64,000 bases of DNA from Pampus argenteus (taxonomy: Eukaryota > Chordata > Actinopteri > Scombriformes > Stromateidae). Shown one piece after another: positions 60,610-64,000 of the stretch. Made by a program: the position numbers and the translations under genes. The notes under the pieces were generated by a model, which was given only the letters and a program-made list of their open reading frames with translations, had not been told where the DNA came from and ran no database searches. The DNA is taken from NCBI GenBank assembly GCA_036937835.1, contig CM072876.1, positions 14,317,501 through 14,381,500 of the forward strand, written 5' to 3'. Within the stretch, counting starts at the first letter, position 1. Each line of letters starts with the position of its first letter.

Positions 60610-61134
60610 GATAAAACTAATTAATTGGCTCGTATCGTTCATTTTAACAGTGAGATTTGGATCACATGTGGTTGTTTTCGCGTCAGCTGAAGGGGTCACA
60701 GTTGGAGGGGAATTTGTGCGTAAAAAGGATAACGTGTCCATCTGAAACAATCCCCCGTATATCAGACACAAAGACAGATGGCATCACGGTATATTAATTA
60801 ATGATTAATAAAAATGAGGGAGATAGTGGGCTAGTGGCCCTAAGATTTTTTTTCCTCCTGAGATTAAAAAAAAAATTGAGAACTGAAATGTTAATTCGCT
60901 AAAAAAAAAAAAAAAATCCGTTTCTTATATATTATCTTCTTATTATCTTATATTATCTTTACATTGACCAACATACCTCCACTTTCCTTCAGGTGAAGCG
61001 GTCCATCTTGCCCGGGATTTCGGTTACATCTGCGAGACGGAGTTTCCCACCAAAGCCGTGAGCGAGTATCTCAACCGGCAGCACACGGACCCCAACGAGC
61101 TGCACACGCGGAAAAACATGCTGCTGGCGACAAA
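54349..61134 (+). CDS. tfap2b: Transcription factor AP-2 beta, 5' six coding exons (partial, runs off window)
   Basis: Exons are 54349-54396, 56648-57109, 58411-58465, 59588-59807, 59921-60039 and 60993-61134. They are in frame and total 1,046 nt (348 complete codons plus two bases of the next). The N-terminus MLWKLVENVKYEDIYE is diagnostic of AP-2 beta and contains a VKYE sumoylation consensus at K10. Exon 2 has the PY transactivation motif PPYFPPPYQPL and the conserved QLSGLDPRRDY. The DNA-binding region starts at FCSVPGR (F218), followed by the basic AGRRKAANVTLL segment and the first part of the helix-span-helix domain, ending NMLLATK. The last two exons (about 100 residues) are not in the window. 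An in-frame TGA at 54292-54294 supports the ATG at 54349. Introns are 2251, 1301, 1122, 113 and 953 bp. Known roles of the family member include neural crest, kidney and ductus development. Confidence 0.97.
55090..55420. promoter_or_regulatory. tfap2b: CpG-rich block in tfap2b intron 1
   Basis: Many CpG dinucleotides (for example CGCCGCGCGCGGGGGCG, CTCGCGCGCGCCCTG) in otherwise AT-rich DNA. It lies about 0.7-1 kb after exon 1a, the usual place for a developmental-gene CpG island. Confidence 0.45.
56085..56316 (+). promoter_or_regulatory. tfap2b: Candidate second tfap2b promoter before exon 1b
   Basis: GC-rich DNA with GC-box-like GAGGCGGGAG and CCGGGCGGAG (about 56101-56152) just upstream of the exon 1b ATG. 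This is the layout expected for an intron-embedded alternative promoter. The call rests on position, composition and exon 1b. Confidence 0.4.
56317..56343 (+). CDS. tfap2b: tfap2b alternative first coding exon (1b type)
   Basis: ATG followed by eight codons (MLVHSYSTA) and a strong GTGAGT donor, in phase 0, so it joins exon 2 exactly as exon 1a does. Human TFAP2A isoform 1b starts MLVHSFSAM before the same DRHDG, and TFAP2E starts MLVHTYSAM, so peptide, length (9 codons) and splice phase all agree. It lies 304 bp before exon 2, downstream of a GC-rich stretch that could be a second promoter. An isoform from this exon would lack the K10 SUMO consensus. Use of the exon is not proven by sequence. 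Confidence 0.82.
56648..57109 (+). CDS. tfap2b: tfap2b coding exon 2 (transactivation region)
   Basis: 154 codons, phase 0 to 0, from DRHDGVSSHSSRLSQLGSV to GMEDVQ. It contains the Pro/Tyr-rich DFQPPYFPPPYQPL segment, SQDPYSHVSDPYSLNSLHQ and LPQLSGLDPRRDY, all typical of AP-2 beta. The acceptor is CTTCAAG and the donor GTGAGT. Confidence 0.97.
57890..57913. repeat. Poly-T run, 24 nt, in tfap2b intron 2
   Basis: An uninterrupted T tract. Confidence 0.95.
58411..58465 (+). CDS. tfap2b: tfap2b coding exon 3
   Basis: A 55 nt exon encoding TIDDTNGTNILDQSVIKK, matching the LDQSVIKK of other AP-2 proteins, phase 0 to 1. The donor GTACAC runs straight into a CA-rich tract. Skipping this exon would shift the frame. 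Confidence 0.95.
59091..59123. repeat. (CGCA)n tetranucleotide repeat
   Basis: About eight perfect CGCA units in tfap2b intron 3, rare among the dinucleotide repeats of the window. Confidence 0.97.
59425..59492. repeat. (AC)n microsatellite upstream of tfap2b exon 4
   Basis: About 34 pure AC units, the longest CA tract in the window, ending about 95 bp before exon 4. Confidence 0.97.
59588..59807 (+). CDS. tfap2b: tfap2b coding exon 4 (start of DNA-binding region)
   Basis: A 220 nt exon, the size typical of AP-2 exon 4. It encodes VPMPHKNMGSLMLGKDG and a linker, then FCSVPGRLSLLSSTSKYKV and [20 protein letters not shown]. The linker just before FCSVPGR (VTVNINEL) differs from the human one as I recall it. 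A 68 bp AC repeat lies about 95 bp upstream of the acceptor. Confidence 0.97.
59921..60039 (+). CDS. tfap2b: tfap2b coding exon 5 (basic region)
   Basis: A 119 nt exon after a 113 bp intron. It encodes AKSKNGGKCLREKLEKIGLN and then LPAGRRKAANVTLLTSLVE. The GGKC segment differs from GGRS recalled for human AP-2 beta and GGRC of AP-2 delta and epsilon. Confidence 0.97.
60567..60605. repeat. (TG)n microsatellite in tfap2b intron 5
   Basis: About 19 pure TG units after a T run. Confidence 0.97.
60993..61134 (+). CDS. tfap2b: tfap2b coding exon 6 (last exon in window)
   Basis: A 142 nt exon encoding GEAVHLARDFGYICETEF, TKAVSEYLNRQHTDPNELH and TRKNMLLAT, ending at a GTGAGT donor. Nothing resembling exon 7 (QLCKEFTDLL-type) occurs in the 2.9 kb that follow, so the gene continues past the right edge. 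Confidence 0.97.
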
Positions 61135-61343
61135 GTGAGTTTAATTACACTCTGTTCCCTTATAGCGTTTATAGACTCTAATGTCCCCACAGAAAAATAA
61201 TAATAATAACAATAACTAATGAGATTATAACCTGCCATTAGATGATTTAGAATTAACCATTTACCAACTCAAGTAAGAGCTGGAGAAAAAAGATCACACA
61301 AAAGTAACTGTGACAACTGTTTCACAAAAACAAAATCCAGTGA

Positions 61344-61377
<34 letters not shown>

Positions 61378-64000
61378 TGGTCTAATGCAGCATATATTTT
61401 CATATTTCAATATCCCAAAGATACAACACTGGCAGAGGTTTGGACATTTTCATTTTAAAACATTTTGGGTTGCTGTTGGTTTTAATTACATAACTGCACT
61501 CATACAGGGTGAAAAGAAAAACGACATTCTTCTCGAAATAGGAACATTTAATGAAATTATGGTGAAATTAAACTCTTCCTTCATTTTCCTGAGGCCTCTA
61601 TGACCCTCTCTTAAGGACCCCCTGAGGGTGCAACCCCCCCTCATATATTTATATATATATGTGCTGCACACAGTGAACATGGCATTGACATTTGGAAAGA
61701 TTTTTTTTAATAAAACACATCAAATTCAATATGGATTTAACCTGCAATGAAATGGTTGATTGAAAAAAAAAATGACAATCACAATGAAAACTTAAGGAGG
61801 GAAATTATGCAAAGTTGGAGAGATTATAACATCTAATCAAAAATATAATTTGATTGTGACATAAATTCATTCTGTAAAATATCAGGATAAGATTAGCACT
61901 ATGTGTAGTATCAAGATTTGATCCCATCCCATTATTATTATGAATTTTAACAGGAAACCTTTAGCTTTTGATGAGCCTTGTTCCATGCAGAACATTTTTA
62001 TGTGGCCTATAGAGCTCACAGACATAAAACACACTGACGACCTCAGAGCTTGTATGTTTGACCTTTGCTTATGGTCTTCGAGGCGATCCATTTTTACTGG
62101 TCCTCCTTATAAAAGTTACTTATATTAATCCATTTTTATGGCTGTTAAACTGTGGAATTGAACCCAGCATCTGATGTGATTACAGCTAAGCAGAATACAT
62201 TTTTTTTTTTTTTAAAGAAACCAGGGCAACGGTGGTAAATGTGGATCAAGTCATAGAATCACTTTGGATTTCTGCCTATTTTTACAAAACAAACAGCCCT
62301 AATGAGTAGCCTTCTTCTATGTCCATTTATTTTAACCAAATGTAACCTTCTTGATGAGAAGGCTGCAAAGCAGAGCTGTAAACCACCTAACAAAGATCCC
62401 TTTAGGAAGCTTGTATTTTTAACTTGCATAAATAGTGCTGGCCTGCGCTGCATAAACCATCTGCCTTCGTCTCAGTGTGTGTGAGTGTGTGTGTATCTGC
62501 GTGGTGCTCAGTATATACGGTGTGTTCGATGCTGGATGTTTGATGCTCAGATTCAAACCTGTTCCAATACTGTGTGCCGGTGCTGCCTGTTAGTAATTCA
62601 TTATTTAGCAGTGAAGTGTTTCAAGTCGTCAGAAAACAACAGCAAGAGCTTTAAGTGTAGCCCGGGGTGGCGGCTTCTCCTCTCTACTCCCCTAACCCCA
62701 GCTGGGCTCGGCCTGCACAGCCTGTCACTCATTTGCTGTAGCTCTGCCCTTAGGCCGCTTATAGAGTGTGTGTGTGTGGTGTGTAAGTATGAGAGGGAAA
62801 GCAAGAGATGGAGAGGTTTCTTGAATATAAAATGTAGGCCTAAAAGCCAGAAGATGATTTGCTGAAATTTAACAAGGAGAAAGAGATGAAGAGGTGATTT
62901 TTCATGTAACGATGCATTTTCTTAAATGAAACCTATCATTTAGAATTGAGACGTCCCAAATGACATGTTATTGCACATACAGCATCACTGCTCTGGCATT
63001 AGTTTCACTTTATTTTTTTTAAAGGTACTTTAATAGACTGTGTTTTTTAGAAATGAACCTTGCATTTCTTGGTTCATTTGACATCCAGAAACAACATGGG
63101 GTGCTACTGTGACAGTCAGATAAACTCTTCAGACAATAGTTTCAAAATCTCACTTTTTTTTAGCTCTCATGTTGCTACCACTCTGTCCAGATACAGGTAT
63201 AAACTACAGATTGCACCACGTTCATGCTTTTTCTTCCAAAAGCATTCTGGGAAATACAGGGAAACCACTTAATGAAACAGGAGATGAAATAAAGTGTGTT
63301 CAACAACAACAAAAAATAAGCAAAGTGCTATATTTCACCACAAAATAAGCCTCTGGATACACTGAATATCAGTCCTTCAAGCATGATGATGATGATGATA
63401 GAATAAATAAAACATGTCCGTGACCCTTTTATTAACGCAATTCAACATATATTAGGGTTTAGTGTCTAGTTCAAGGAATGATTTAAGTTTTATTGTGTAT
63501 ATTGACTGAGAGACATTGAACAGGATTTTAGCTAAGAATCCTGCTCTAACAGTGTAAATCCTGTCATGATTAGTGCAGCACTGATGCAGGAAGCTTTACA
63601 GCTCAGAGTTTCCATTTCCATTGAATAAGTGGATGCAGTGACTCGGCCTTCAGGCTGGTGCACCACCTGCAAGAATTTCATCATCATTTTCATACAGGGT
63701 TACATTAATGGTCTGAATGATGTTTAAGGTCTTTTCACCCTGATAATATAATACTGGAGGAATCTCTGCTGCTGGTTTGTGTTACACTGTAATTTAGGAA
63801 GTCAGCGGAATCAACTCATCTTTTGTCATTAACTTAAGTATGTACGCTTTTTAAAGTTAATTAAATTTGAAATATTCCAACCAGTTTCTGAACTTATAAA
63901 GCATTTACTTTTTTTTTTTTTTTTTTTAAGTTTGTTAAAATAAGTCATGGTTGTTGATTTTCATAACAATAAAAACAATCGCAGTGAAGGTTAGTTTTGA
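61135..64000 (+). other. tfap2b: tfap2b intron 6 (partial)
   Basis: Begins at the exon 6 donor and runs to the edge. It contains a TA repeat (61344-61375), short poly-T runs, and a repeat-poor segment at about 62215-62480 that may be conserved non-coding DNA. No exon was recognised. Confidence 0.8.
61344..61375. repeat. (TA)n microsatellite in tfap2b intron 6
   Basis: About 16 TA units. Confidence 0.97.

Noticed and set aside
61135..64000. Search for tfap2b exons 7 and 8
   Set aside because: No sequence encoding QLCKEF-, LTHF- or HGFG-type segments with splice sites was found, so the gene is called partial.
1..64000. CRISPR arrays, bacterial operons, tRNA or rRNA genes
   Set aside because: The sequence is eukaryotic. 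No spaced direct repeats of the CRISPR type, and no tRNA-like box A and box B pair with a foldable cloverleaf, was recognised by eye.

Overview
The window is vertebrate nuclear DNA, almost certainly from a teleost fish. The evidence is spliced genes with compact introns, very dense CA/TG, GA and TA microsatellites, dispersed repeats of the kind common in ray-finned fish, and protein sequences that are clearly AP-2 family but differ in detail from the mammalian forms as I remember them. There is no prokaryotic gene organisation, and I recognise only two protein-coding genes. Both lie on the + strand.

Layout. Positions 1 to about 34,000 form a gene-poor upstream flank. It holds microsatellites, two degenerate minisatellites (about 7,203-7,460 and 16,112-16,720), an inverted-repeat-bounded mobile-element remnant (23,526-24,340), SINE-like fragments, and several microsatellite-free stretches rich in transcription factor motifs that look like conserved non-coding elements. 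Positions 34,628-47,186 hold the complete coding region of tfap2d (AP-2 delta), 8 coding exons and 458 residues, with a 3' UTR probably ending just after 48,321. Positions 48,340-54,000 are a short intergenic spacer with copies of a dispersed repeat and two CTCF-like motifs in divergent orientation. Positions 54,349-61,134 hold the first six coding exons of tfap2b (AP-2 beta). Exons 7 and 8 lie beyond the right edge, and 61,135-64,000 is intron 6. tfap2b also has a second candidate first exon (56,317-56,343) that matches the 1b exon known from TFAP2A.

How the genes work together. Both encode AP-2 transcription factors, which dimerise through a helix-span-helix domain and bind GC-rich palindromes (GCC-N3-GGC type). 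TFAP2D and TFAP2B are also neighbours in the same order and orientation in mammals, so this is an ancient tandem pair. Here the two coding regions are only about 7 kb apart, so they probably share regulatory DNA. The N-terminal halves differ: tfap2b carries the classical PY transactivation motif and an N-terminal SUMO consensus, while tfap2d lacks both and has a His-rich segment instead.

The most interesting observations are the alternative tfap2b first exon; CA-repeat tracts placed just after four 5' splice sites across the two genes; a TG tract replacing most of the polypyrimidine tract before the frame-critical tfap2d exon 3; a 149-codon in-frame open extension upstream of the tfap2d start; and the divergent CTCF-like pair between the genes. 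I saw no new gene system. Exon coordinates come from reading frame, phase and GT/AG splice sites. Calls of conserved non-coding elements and protein binding sites are inferences from sequence character only.
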